Source: a virus. From it: a DNA stretch of 26,931 nt. Under the pieces are notes generated by a model. It ran no database searches and was not told the origin of the DNA. It saw nothing but the letters and a program-made list of their open reading frames with translations. Below are positions 1 to 8,129 of the stretch, piece by piece (within the stretch, counting starts at the first letter, position 1; each line of letters opens with the position of its first letter). Location of the stretch: the IMG/VR virus record IMGVR_UViG_3300017755_003472, positions 1 through 26,931 of that record; one strand, 5' to 3'. The position numbers were made by a program, and so were the translations under genes.

Positions 1-860
1 ACTCCATCTCTTAAAATATCATATTTATCATTTGTAATAACATTATATTTTAGTAAATTAGTTGCTTTTTTGGTATCATCCATATTTTTGAAATATAATC
101 CATTATTTACAATGATATGCCAAGAAACTTTGGTATAATCATCTTTAGTGCCTTTACCATATGAAATTGAACATTTATTTTTAATATCAATTTTTAATAC
201 ATCTTTCACCAATGTGTATACCATATTTAAAACTTTTTGTGAATTTTCTTCATTTTCATATCTTTTATCAATATCAAAATATAATTTATGTGCTTTATCG
301 GTTGGGATAATTTCAAATAAATGGTTGTTTGTTTTCCACATTTCATTTAATTCATTAAAATCAATATTTCCATATTTACACCAAGTTTTTTGCCCTTTTT
401 CTTCATCAAATTTGATTGTAATTTCGTTTGGTTTTTGTGTTGATGTTGCCATATGTAATGGCGATGTATATTTGTTTGCTTTTTTTAATTTTTTTGCTTC
501 TTCACTTTTAACGGTATTGTAAAACATTTTAATGCCAAGAAATTTAGCACTTTTACAATTGTTATTCATATTAGTTGAGGTTGTTTTTTCCATTAATATA
601 TTAGATTGTTTTATCTTTAAGTCATTTAATTTTATATTAGTTGAATTGTTTTTATTTTCAACAATGACTTTTTGATCGGTATTTGCTTTAGGATTCATTT
701 TAGTTGACATAATTAGAGAGTGTTCTTCAATATATTTATATTTCAATTTTTTTTTAAAAATCAATTTTTTTTTTGATTTAGTGATTTTTATATTATTCAT
801 ATTAGTTGATATATAATCAGAGTTTATTGAATCAAATTTTTTTTTATTCTTGGCATTCAT
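1..860 (-). CDS. Primase-helicase, N-terminal part (AEP primase domain); continues across the window junction
   Basis: The minus-strand frame opens with ATG at 860 and stays open to base 1, giving 286 codons plus two bases. Base 26931 completes codon 287, and the frame then continues through 26930-23976. Residues 1-140 are Lys/Asn-rich, low in complexity and probably disordered, with repeated STNM/STKM/STNI units. From about residue 150 it resembles an archaeo-eukaryotic primase. KLYFDID supplies the DxD metal ligands (D196, D198) and SWHII supplies the motif II His (H248). The third acidic residue falls in the other piece (D290 in VLDFAVY). This family synthesises primers, and sometimes DNA, at replication forks. 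The gene diverges from the plus-strand gene at 1058, with palindrome copy 1 between them. The start at 860 is the first in-frame ATG seen; a later Met is possible because the N-terminus is so poor in complexity. Confidence 0.85.
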   Translation of the reverse strand, partial: MNAKNKKKFDSINSDYISTNMNNIKITKSKKKLIFKKKLKYKYIEEHSLIMSTKMNPKANTDQKVIVENKNNSTNIKLNDLKIKQSNILMEKTTSTNMNNNCKSAKFLGIKMFYNTVKSEEAKKLKKANKYTSPLHMATSTQKPNEITIKFDEEKGQKTWCKYGNIDFNELNEMWKTNNHLFEIIPTDKAHKLYFDIDKRYENEENSQKVLNMVYTLVKDVLKIDIKNKCSISYGKGTKDDYTKVSWHIIVNNGLYFKNMDDTKKATNLLKYNVITNDKYDILRDG

Positions 861-937
861 TGTAAATATATTATATATTATTATCACATTTTTTATATTT
901 TTTTAAAAATTCAATATACAGGTAATATAAATTATGA

Positions 938-991
938 GAACCTATGTTCCAAATCATTGACTAATTAGTTAATGATTTGGAATATGAGTTC
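938..991 (+). repeat. 54-bp directional palindrome, copy 1 (orientation A)
   Basis: Left arm starts GAACCTATGTTCC, centre is GACTAATTAGTTAA, right arm ends GGAATATGAGTTC. The dyad axis lies at 964/965. About 23 of 27 positions pair as Watson-Crick, and several of the rest as G-T. It sits in the divergent spacer between the primase-helicase (start 860) and the gene at 1058, so it cannot be a simple 3'-end terminator. Confidence 0.95.
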
Positions 992-1057
992 CACTTTTTT
1001 TAAATAATATTTAGTTTATTTGTAAATAAAAATATAATCTTATAATATATATATAAT

Positions 1058-1669
1058 ATGGCACAGGAAGAGGAAATGTTTAATAAAGCAGTAGATACAG
1101 TTGTAAAGAAACCAAAAAGAAAACTAACTGAAAAACAGTTAGCAAACCTTGCTTTAGGCAGGGAAAAAATGAGATTAAAAAGAGAATTAGCAAAAAAAAA
1201 TAAAGAACAAAAACAGGTAATAAAAGATGATAAATTTGAAGCAAAATTAGTAAAAGAAAATCAGAAGAAAAAGAAGGCAGAACATAAGGAAAAAAGAAGA
1301 ACTTTAAAAGAAATTAATGCCGAAAAAGAACAACAAATTTTAGCAAGATTACAAAAACAGGCAGATGAAAAACAGGTAAAAAAATCCGCAAGAATGGATT
1401 TATTTACAACTTTAAAAGTAAAATGTTTGGAACAGGCAAAAACTGTTAGTGAATATAATGAAATTAAAGCACATTTAGATGGTATTGATGAAGATACATT
1501 ACATAATGATAATAAATTAAAAGATTATGCCAAAAAAATAATGAAACCTTACATTCTTGCTAAAAAAGCAGAACCAAAGGTAGAACAAAAAGTAGAAGTT
1601 AAAAAGGAAGAGATCAAAAGCGATTATGAACCTGATTCTGAAGTAGAAACAACTGATGAAAATAAATAA
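1058..1669 (+). CDS. Lys/Glu-rich coiled-coil protein of unknown function
   Basis: A 203-aa protein, predicted very basic and largely helical. Residues about 20-120 are almost all K, E, Q, R, A and L (RKLTEKQLANLALGREKM, then long EKE/KKK runs), and the tail is acidic (EVETTDENK). I recognise no enzymatic motif. The 'KLTEKQLANLALGREK' opening recalls small basic proteins seen beside packaging genes in PLVs and giant viruses, but no function is known to me. The start is fixed by a TATA-rich run (about 1030-1057) ending directly at the ATG, as in the neighbouring virion genes. It is first in a plus-strand run with the packaging ATPase (55 bp downstream), so a virion or packaging role is possible but inferred. 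Confidence 0.75.
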   Translation: MAQEEEMFNKAVDTVVKKPKRKLTEKQLANLALGREKMRLKRELAKKNKEQKQVIKDDKFEAKLVKENQKKKKAEHKEKRRTLKEINAEKEQQILARLQKQADEKQVKKSARMDLFTTLKVKCLEQAKTVSEYNEIKAHLDGIDEDTLHNDNKLKDYAKKIMKPYILAKKAEPKVEQKVEVKKEEIKSDYEPDSEVETTDENK

Positions 1670-1723
1670 TATAATCTTTAGATTGTTGGTATAAAATAAT
1701 ATATAATATATTAGTATATTGTA

Positions 1724-2569
1724 ATGTCTAAAACTAAAAAAATTATTGACAAATCAAAGGAAGATTTAAATATTTATCCAATAAAAATAGATGATAGTAA
1801 ACTAAATAATGGTGGAGATGGAAATCATTATCCATTAAATAATCCTGTTCATCTTCACCTCATATGTGGTAGAGTTAAAAGTGGTAAATCACTTTTAATG
1901 AATAATTTATATTTATCTCAAAGGTTTTACGGTGATGAATATAAAACAAAAATCCTTATTTCTTCAACAGCACATAATGATGCTATTAATAAATATATGT
2001 TGGAAGATTTTGATTTTATTTTTACTGATTATACAGATGATTTATTATTGGAAATATTAGATATAATTAAAAATGATGAGGGAGATGGTAGATTTTTAAT
2101 TATTTTTGATGATATTATTAACAGTGGGCAAAATTTTAAAAGGGCAGGTAAAACAGATTTATTAACACAGATCATAACAACATACAGGCATATAGGAAAT
2201 GGAGAATTTGAAGGTAAATTGGCATTAGTAATGGCAGTTCAATATTTTAAATATTTAAGTCCTATTGCTCGTAATAACTGTAGTGGTTATTATATTATGG
2301 GTCACTTTCCTGAATCAGAAGTAAAAAAAATGAGTGAAGCATTATCTATTTTTGGTAGGGATAACAAAGGATTTATTCAAATTTACAATGAAAGTAGGAA
2401 AAAACCTTACGACTTTTTATATTTATCAGTTGAACATATGGAAGCAAGAAGAAATCACGATGCTTTACTATGGAGTGATAAATCAGGATTTACATTTGGT
2501 GATAGAAAATCAGATTTAGAAACTGATCAAAAGTTGGAAGATTTAGAAACACAAAAAAATAAATCTTAG
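1724..2569 (+). CDS. DNA-packaging ATPase, FtsK-HerA/A32-like
   Basis: A 281-aa P-loop NTPase. Walker A is GRVKSGKS (residues 49-56), preceded by the strand HLHLIC. Walker B is FLIIFDD (124-130), a hydrophobic strand ending in two acidic residues. MAVQYFKYLSPIARNNC (about 170-186) fits the conserved region after Walker B in the poxvirus A32/PLV/adenovirus IVa2-like branch, where a Q and an R complete the active site. Length agrees with the 220-300 aa usual for A32-type packaging ATPases. Such enzymes pump the genome into preformed icosahedral capsids. The gene sits in a plus-strand run with basic and virion-like genes and is only 14 bp from the next gene, so co-expression is likely. This is one of the best identifications in the window. 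Confidence 0.92.
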   Translation: MSKTKKIIDKSKEDLNIYPIKIDDSKLNNGGDGNHYPLNNPVHLHLICGRVKSGKSLLMNNLYLSQRFYGDEYKTKILISSTAHNDAINKYMLEDFDFIFTDYTDDLLLEILDIIKNDEGDGRFLIIFDDIINSGQNFKRAGKTDLLTQIITTYRHIGNGEFEGKLALVMAVQYFKYLSPIARNNCSGYYIMGHFPESEVKKMSEALSIFGRDNKGFIQIYNESRKKPYDFLYLSVEHMEARRNHDALLWSDKSGFTFGDRKSDLETDQKLEDLETQKNKS

Positions 2570-2583
2570 TTAATTATAATAAT

Positions 2584-2937
2584 ATGGCAGAACCAAAAAA
2601 TAAAACTCTTTATGAAAAGGTTAAAAAAAAGATTTATAAAAAATATCCTAAACATAGTGCCTATAGATCAGGGTTATTAGTCAAAGAATATAAGGCACAG
2701 GGAGGAACATATGAAGGTAAAAAGAATTCAAAAAAAGGTTTATCACGATGGTTTAAAGAAAAATGGAAAACACAGGATGGTAAAACAACATATCAAAAAA
2801 AAGGTGATATTTTCAGACCTACCAAAAGGATTACAAAAGATACACCTACAACAATGTCAGAACTTACAAAAAAACAAAAAGAAAAGGCACAAAAAGAAAA
2901 GGCAAAAAAAGGTAGAGTAAAAAAATATAAAAAATAA
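2584..2937 (+). CDS. Small basic protein, DUF5872-like
   Basis: A 117-aa strongly basic protein. The N-terminal half (LYEKVKKKIYKKYPKHSAY, then RSGLLVKEYKAQGGTY and LSRWFKEKW at about 54-62) and the middle FRPTKRITKDTPTTMSEL match, from memory, the DUF5872 family, which is widespread in giant viruses, PLVs and phycodnaviruses. There it often sits near capsid and packaging genes. Family function is unknown; a compact basic fold suggests DNA or virion association. The last 30 residues are a Lys-rich tail that may extend into the packaged DNA. It starts 14 bp after the packaging ATPase, pointing to a shared transcription unit. I cannot confirm the family without a profile search. Confidence 0.8.
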   Translation: MAEPKNKTLYEKVKKKIYKKYPKHSAYRSGLLVKEYKAQGGTYEGKKNSKKGLSRWFKEKWKTQDGKTTYQKKGDIFRPTKRITKDTPTTMSELTKKQKEKAQKEKAKKGRVKKYKK

Positions 2938-2950
2938 GATTTTTCCAATA

Positions 2951-2978
2951 AATAAAATATATTATAATTATATATACA
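2951..2978 (+). promoter_or_regulatory. Virion-type (late) promoter element of 2979
   Basis: AATAAAATATATTATAATTA followed by TATATACA, ending at the base before ATG. The same element precedes at least seven other virion-type genes at identical spacing. Implies a leader of only a few bases, or transcription start inside the element. Confidence 0.75.
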
Positions 2979-4307
2979 ATGTCTTATTTTGATAGTTTGA
3001 GCAGTTGGCAACAAGCAGGTAATGCCATACAACAACAGCAAGAAGATGCCGAAAAAGAACAAAGGGAACAGAAAGCACAAGGAATTGAGCAGAAATTTGA
3101 TTATGTTGATAAAGTTTTAGGAGAAGCAGGGGGCGGATTAGGAGGATTAGGTGGAGGTTTTCACATCGGTGTAAGGATGTATAGAAAAGGACAAAAAAAA
3201 GTGGCAGATGCTAAAAAGGCATTTGAAGAGGCAAAAAAAAAATTAAATGGAGGTGGACAAAAACCTGAAACAGACGGACAAGGAAGTAAAACACCTAATG
3301 AACATACATCACAACCTAATGGACAAGAAGATCAACCACCTGAACCTAAAGGAAAAGGTAAAGCAAAACAAAATGAAGAAAGTAATGAAACAGCAGATAA
3401 ACCAGCAGAAGAACCACCTCAAGCAAGTGATGCTGGAGGCGGAGGAGAATCAGCAGATAGTGTAGCACCTCCAAAAGGTAGTGCTGAATTAGAACAACAA
3501 CAAACCCCCCCTGCTGAATTAGATACAGACCCAAATCAAGAAAATATATTAAGTAAACAAGACCAAGCAAAAGCAGATTTTAATAAACAAAAAGAAACAT
3601 CAGAAACAGATACCTCAGGGGAAAATTCATTAGGATCACAATCTACTGATGCCAGTGCGAGACCAGCACAAGTTAAAGACCCTGAGGAAGCATTCAGCAA
3701 TGAACCAGTGGCAAAAGGTTCTAACCTTGAAACTATTCCTGAAGAGGGAGTATTTAACCAAAAAACAGGTATTGGTGAGGCAGATGATGGGAGTTTGAGA
3801 ATAGGAACTAATAATACTGGTGAGGCAGTTACAAGACCGTCAGGTGCTGGTGAAAGTGGTTCTTCAGAAATAACAACCTCAGGTGCTGATGAAACAGGAA
3901 CAGTTGTTGATAATTTAGCAAGTAAAGCGGGTAGTATTGTGGATAAAGTAAAAGGAACAGTTGGTAATATTTCAGATAAAGTATCAGATTTAAAATCAAC
4001 TGTCACTGATGGTGCGGGAGATATGCTTAAAGCAGGTGCTGAAAAAATAGCAGGTCAAGCAGGTAAAGATGCCATTGAATCCGCATCAGGAGTTTTAGAT
4101 TTCTTAGGACCAATTGGTGAACTATTAGGAGCAGGACTTGCTCTTGGATCATTTTTTCACGATTTATTTGATAAAAAGAGAAATGAAAGAAAACAGGCAC
4201 AAGCAGAAAGCACAGGACAAATTGCTATCCCATCTGCTGGAGGTATTTCAACCACATCTATGACTGTTGCCAATGAAAAAAGTAATGTTGTTGGCACTAT
4301 TGTTTAA
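2979..4307 (+). CDS. Disordered virion-like protein with a C-terminal hydrophobic segment
   Basis: A 442-aa protein. Residues 1-35 are Gln/Glu-rich and helical. A Gly-rich patch (GGGLGGLGGG, about 50-60) follows, then about 200 residues dominated by E, Q, P, S, G, D and T that are probably disordered. Near the C-terminus, heptad-like helices (about 315-365, DKVKGTVGNISDKVSDLKST region) lead into a 28-residue hydrophobic or amphipathic stretch (about 370-397, LGPIGELLGAGLALGSFF) and then a basic segment. This build, a long disordered region plus an amphipathic helix, is seen in internal or membrane-interacting capsid proteins of small icosahedral viruses such as adenovirus pVI, but I see no sequence match and the role is inference. 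The upstream late-type promoter ending in TATATACA fixes the start. Confidence 0.75.
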   Translation: MSYFDSLSSWQQAGNAIQQQQEDAEKEQREQKAQGIEQKFDYVDKVLGEAGGGLGGLGGGFHIGVRMYRKGQKKVADAKKAFEEAKKKLNGGGQKPETDGQGSKTPNEHTSQPNGQEDQPPEPKGKGKAKQNEESNETADKPAEEPPQASDAGGGGESADSVAPPKGSAELEQQQTPPAELDTDPNQENILSKQDQAKADFNKQKETSETDTSGENSLGSQSTDASARPAQVKDPEEAFSNEPVAKGSNLETIPEEGVFNQKTGIGEADDGSLRIGTNNTGEAVTRPSGAGESGSSEITTSGADETGTVVDNLASKAGSIVDKVKGTVGNISDKVSDLKSTVTDGAGDMLKAGAEKIAGQAGKDAIESASGVLDFLGPIGELLGAGLALGSFFHDLFDKKRNERKQAQAESTGQIAIPSAGGISTTSMTVANEKSNVVGTIV

Positions 4308-4355
4308 TTTAATTATTTTTATACTTAATTATTATTTTTTAATAAATAATAATAA

Positions 4356-4490
4356 TTAATGAATTTTTACAGTATTTGTTTTTGAGTCGTAGTCTACCTC
4401 ATCCAATTTACCGTCAGTGTTATCAATTTCAACATTAATACAACAAGATGAAGAGAATTTAATTTTTAGTTTTTTTAACCATTTGAACAT
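4356..4490 (-). CDS. 44-aa Cys-containing microprotein
   Basis: ATG at 4490 opens a 44-codon frame ending in TAA at 4356-4358. The protein begins MFKWLKKLKIKFSSSCC: a basic amphipathic N-terminus, a vicinal Cys pair, and then an acidic polar tail (DNTDGKLDEVDYDSKT). An AT-rich TATA-like run lies immediately upstream (about 4491-4510). It is the only minus-strand gene in the left structural half and fills what would otherwise be a 340-bp gap between plus-strand genes. Small Cys-pair proteins with a WLKK-type start are common orphan genes in PLVs, but I know no function. It could be chance coding; the clean start context and mixed composition favour a real gene. Confidence 0.5.
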   Translation of the reverse strand: MFKWLKKLKIKFSSSCCINVEIDNTDGKLDEVDYDSKTNTVKIH

Positions 4491-4536
4491 ATATATTATT
4501 AAATAAGAAATTTATATTTTACACTAAATATATAGA

Positions 4537-4590
4537 GAACCTAAGTTCCAATTCATTGACTAATTAGTTAATGATTTGGAATATGAGTTC
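4537..4590 (+). repeat. 54-bp directional palindrome, copy 2 (orientation A)
   Basis: GAACCTAAGTTCC at left, CTAATTAG centre, GGAATATGAGTTC at right; axis at 4563/4564. It lies between the minus-strand microprotein (start 4490) and the plus-strand 1,060-aa gene (start 4651), again a divergent spacer. Confidence 0.95.
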
Positions 4591-4621
4591 CACTTTTTAA
4601 AAATAGATAAATAATTATTCT

Positions 4622-4650
4622 AAAAAAAATATCTTATTATATTATATATA
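4622..4650 (+). promoter_or_regulatory. Virion-type (late) promoter element of 4651 (variant)
   Basis: An A-run, then ATCTTATTATATTATATATA, ending at the ATG with TATATATA instead of TATATACA. Confidence 0.6.
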
Positions 4651-7600
4651 ATGAATGTTAACTTAATTTCACCTCAAGAAAATGGTAATAGTTTTGTTGT
4701 CCGTTTTAAAGATGATATAATCATCCCTGAAAATTCAAGAGTATATTTAAACTTTGCCTCTTTTAGTAGAGAAAATGATGTAGAATTATATGAAGATCAA
4801 ACTATAACATTAAGTTTTCAAAATGTGGATGTTTATCCAGCACTAATTCCTACAACACCATTTAATAAAAATAAATTATTTAATTCCTCTATTTTTACTA
4901 TCCCATCAGGAACATATAATTATCAAAGATTATATACAATAATCACAACTGGTATAAATGGATTATTACAAGATGCTGGAAATGTAGCAGATATGGCAAT
5001 GTATAAAGCAATTAGTATAGATGATATTGATAATAATGATGCCCAATTAGTAGATGGTAATATTAGTTTTGGTTTAGGTTTAATGAAATCAAGACCTGAA
5101 ACCGTTCCACATAAACCATTTTTAATTGATGCTGGAAACAGTAAGGATTGTGATACAGACGGTGATACAGTCGCATATAGAAATACAGCAACTGATGTTG
5201 TAGTGCCATCAGGATTAAGACCAAGCACAACAAATTGTGCTTTTGCTCTTGCTGTAACAGGTAATGATACAAATGATAAAAATGTAGGATCATATACAGA
5301 TATTGATTTAACATCAACAACTGGTAGTGGTTCAGGTGCTTCTATTAATTTTACAGTAATAGATGCTGGGGTAGATGTCCCACAACCATTTGGTGCTGGA
5401 TTTTCTGATAATGGTTCACCTGATAAAACTGTAGGAGATTATACAAATATTCCTTTATTAAAATCTAATGCTGGAGTAAGTGGAATTACTATTGATTTTT
5501 CTGTAGCAGAAGGGGGGGCAGGAACAGGAGTTGGTCCTATTGTTTTTAGTGGTATTACTGTTAATAATGCTGGTATAGGTGGTAATTATACTGCTGGTGA
5601 AGAATTAAGAATAGATAATACTGCGACAGGCGGTTCACAGGATACTAAAGTAACAGTTAGAATAAAAGGTGGTAAGATCCAATATTCAAGCATAAGACTT
5701 AATGATCAAGGTGATAGTTATGCTGAAAATGATATTTTAACTGTCCCAAATACTGGTGGTGTTGGTGGCACTGCTGATAGTGAATTAGTTATACAACCAT
5801 TTATAAAATCCCCAGCACAAGGTAGTGGTTTACAAAAAGGAGCAGGTCAACCACTTTTTGATAATTATGCCCTTTCTCAAAAAACATATTGGCATATCGG
5901 ATATAATGATGGAACACCATTAGAAAACTGTAATATTATAAAATTTTCAACTATTGAAACATTAGCAGAAATGAAAACAAATTCACAATGTTGTGTATTG
6001 GGATTATATTCAAGAGAAGTTGCTCAAGGTATAGCAGGTGTTGATGGAGCATATCCAAAAGATAGTGCCTCAAGAACACGAGGCACTGCTGATTATAATA
6101 ATGGAAAAATTAATCCAAGAAACTTGCCTGATGAAGTAAACATAGGAGCAAAACAACTTGGTTGTTTTGTAAGTGTTTCTATTGATTGTAGGTCATCAGG
6201 TAAAGATTTTTTAAAAGTTTTTGTAGGAGCAAAAGGAAATGGCACATTTTCAACAGCGGATGGTCTTCACAATTGGACAAGTTGCCAGCATCCAATAGTC
6301 GCAATGAAAAATTGTTCACTTCCTGGGAGGGGTCAGGGTATTGATCTTAATGATATACCAAATGTAAAAACTACTCAACCATTAACTTTTGGATTACAAA
6401 CATATTATGATACAGATGAATTAAAATCAACTGCCTCAGGAGCAGGAAACTTATATTTTAGAGTATTAAATTTAAATGGTAATGTAGATGGTAAAAAATC
6501 TGTTGCTGATAATAATATAATTTTATATGATTCAAAACATATGGGTGATGTAAATAAAGAATCACATTTCCCACCATTATTTTTTAAAGCAGATAATGTT
6601 AATGTAAGATTAGATACTGATGCTGGTAAAATTTCAACTAATATGGGACATAATACTTTAGCAATTGGCACAGGTAATAGGACACTTGGTTCATATACTG
6701 TAAATTTAACTGGAGGTTCAGGTTATGGGGCAAGTTTAGCATTAGATGTTGTTCCGAGAGGATCAGAAAATAAAATAGCAATAAGTCCTATTTCTACCGA
6801 TGTATTAGGAGATTTAACAGTAGAAGTAGGCACAGGTAATAGAACTGATGGCACATATACAGGAGTAAATCTTACTGATGGCACAGGTAATGGAGCACAA
6901 GCAACAATCGGAGTTGTTGGAAATGCTATTGATATTAGTTCAATAGTAATTACAAATGCTGGAACAGGTTATAATGAAGATGATGTATTAAATATAGATG
7001 TATCCGCAATGGGTGGTAATGCTGATGCTACAATCACAATGGATGCTACACCATTAAGACCATCAGTTGTTAATGCTGGAGATGGATATAAAATTGGCGA
7101 TGTATTAAACATTCCTAATACAGCAATAGGTGGTAATGCTAATGCTACATTTACTATAAATTCTAATTTGGATTTTTCAGGATTAGTTAATAGAATTAAT
7201 TCACAAATGCCATTATGTATGATTACATCAGCATTAAAACAAAATGGAGGTTTTTCAACTATTACTGCCCCATCCTATACTAAAGATAATGCTAAACCAT
7301 TAAGTTTATTAGTTAAATATGATATAGAAGCAACTGAAGAATTAGCAAGATATTTAAATTTTAATACAGCATCAGATAAAACGGAAGGATATTCCGATGA
7401 TCTATTCCCAAATACTGGTGATGCTATGAACAGGAATTTAATTCATTTAGAAGGTATGACATTAGATTGGAGAAATGAATCATATTCAGTTAGTATTAAA
7501 GAATTACCAATTAAAAACTATAAAAATAATGAAAAATTACGAAATGGCGGATTTTCAAAACCAATTTTGGCAAACTGTCCTGTCCCTTTTTCGGATGCTC

Positions 7601-7833
7601 AGTCTTACCAAACCAAAAGTAAACAAATGATCACAGCAGTATATAAACCTAATTATCAAGTTATTAGTAATTTATATAATCAACAAATGACAACCAACAA
7701 ATTTTCAGTTGATATTAATAAATTACAATCAGAAAAACCAGCAAATGAGATTAAAAAATCTATTATAAATTTTACAATTTTGCCTCCTGATGATTACAAA
7801 GGAAATATTAATAGTGTTTCAGGATTAAATTAA
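4651..7833 (+). CDS. Large virion structural protein with two blocks of Gly-rich beta repeats
   Basis: A 1,060-aa protein, the largest encoded by a single uninterrupted stretch here. The N-terminus (NSFVVRFKDDIIIPENSRVY) looks like the beta-rich opening of virion proteins and recalls the start of the 800-aa protein at 10245. Two blocks, about 204-385 and 673-838, carry repeats of the form GTGNRT.G.YT...LT.G.G.GA followed by I.I.NAG.GY...D.L.I.....GG.A.AT. These resemble repeats in tail-fibre-like and adhesion proteins of marine viruses. A non-repeat domain (about 386-672) with several Cys lies between them. The last 220 residues (for example SVSIKELPIKNY, ILANCPVPF, AVYKPNYQVISNLYN) form a conserved-looking virion C-terminal domain. 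Probably a capsid-surface or vertex protein that meets the host. Palindrome copy 2 lies upstream. Confidence 0.78.
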   Translation: MNVNLISPQENGNSFVVRFKDDIIIPENSRVYLNFASFSRENDVELYEDQTITLSFQNVDVYPALIPTTPFNKNKLFNSSIFTIPSGTYNYQRLYTIITTGINGLLQDAGNVADMAMYKAISIDDIDNNDAQLVDGNISFGLGLMKSRPETVPHKPFLIDAGNSKDCDTDGDTVAYRNTATDVVVPSGLRPSTTNCAFALAVTGNDTNDKNVGSYTDIDLTSTTGSGSGASINFTVIDAGVDVPQPFGAGFSDNGSPDKTVGDYTNIPLLKSNAGVSGITIDFSVAEGGAGTGVGPIVFSGITVNNAGIGGNYTAGEELRIDNTATGGSQDTKVTVRIKGGKIQYSSIRLNDQGDSYAENDILTVPNTGGVGGTADSELVIQPFIKSPAQGSGLQKGAGQPLFDNYALSQKTYWHIGYNDGTPLENCNIIKFSTIETLAEMKTNSQCCVLGLYSREVAQGIAGVDGAYPKDSASRTRGTADYNNGKINPRNLPDEVNIGAKQLGCFVSVSIDCRSSGKDFLKVFVGAKGNGTFSTADGLHNWTSCQHPIVAMKNCSLPGRGQGIDLNDIPNVKTTQPLTFGLQTYYDTDELKSTASGAGNLYFRVLNLNGNVDGKKSVADNNIILYDSKHMGDVNKESHFPPLFFKADNVNVRLDTDAGKISTNMGHNTLAIGTGNRTLGSYTVNLTGGSGYGASLALDVVPRGSENKIAISPISTDVLGDLTVEVGTGNRTDGTYTGVNLTDGTGNGAQATIGVVGNAIDISSIVITNAGTGYNEDDVLNIDVSAMGGNADATITMDATPLRPSVVNAGDGYKIGDVLNIPNTAIGGNANATFTINSNLDFSGLVNRINSQMPLCMITSALKQNGGFSTITAPSYTKDNAKPLSLLVKYDIEATEELARYLNFNTASDKTEGYSDDLFPNTGDAMNRNLIHLEGMTLDWRNESYSVSIKELPIKNYKNNEKLRNGGFSKPILANCPVPFSDAQSYQTKSKQMITAVYKPNYQVISNLYNQQMTTNKFSVDINKLQSEKPANEIKKSIINFTILPPDDYKGNINSVSGLN

Positions 7834-7872
7834 ATATTGTAATACTTTTTATCTTGGATAAATGTATATAGA

Positions 7873-8067
7873 ATGAAAACTTTGACAATGAAGATAGACA
7901 CAAAACAGGCAGTAAAAAATGAAATGTATAAAACATTAGATACTAAGGAAAGTAAAAAATTAATCAAACCTGAGAAAAAAGTAAATATTGAAAGTATTTT
8001 TATAAAAAAGAAAAATTCACCTCAAAAAAAGATTAAAAAGAATCCAAAGAAAAATGTAAAAAAATAA
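7873..8067 (+). CDS. Small Lys-rich protein
   Basis: A 64-aa protein with about 22 Lys, ending in a run of KKN and KKI units (SPQKKIKKNPKKNVKK). It lies 39 bp after the large virion gene and 62 bp before the major capsid gene, on the same strand. Size and charge resemble the short basic DNA-condensing or core peptides found in many small dsDNA virus capsids, but I see no diagnostic motif and offer no specific function. The start could be ATG 7873 or the in-frame ATG at 7888. AT-rich, Lys-biased DNA makes chance frames of this kind more likely, hence the moderate confidence. Confidence 0.55.
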   Translation: MKTLTMKIDTKQAVKNEMYKTLDTKESKKLIKPEKKVNIESIFIKKKNSPQKKIKKNPKKNVKK

Positions 8068-8099
8068 TTATAAAAAACTTATTTAATAAATTTTATTAA

Positions 8100-8129
8100 A
8101 AAATAAAATATATTATAATAATATATACA
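8100..8129 (+). promoter_or_regulatory. Virion-type (late) promoter element of the major capsid gene
   Basis: AAATAAAATATATTATAATA followed by ATATATACA directly before ATG 8130. Nearly identical to the elements at 2951 and 10215. Confidence 0.75.

Noticed and set aside
148-522. Plus-strand frame of 124 codons
   Set aside because: It is the antisense of the primase domain, rich in Phe/Ser/Leu as expected for the complement of Lys/Glu-rich coding DNA.
3536-4006. Minus-strand frame of 156 codons
   Set aside because: It is antisense to the disordered virion-like protein, with no promoter element; the plus-strand gene has one.
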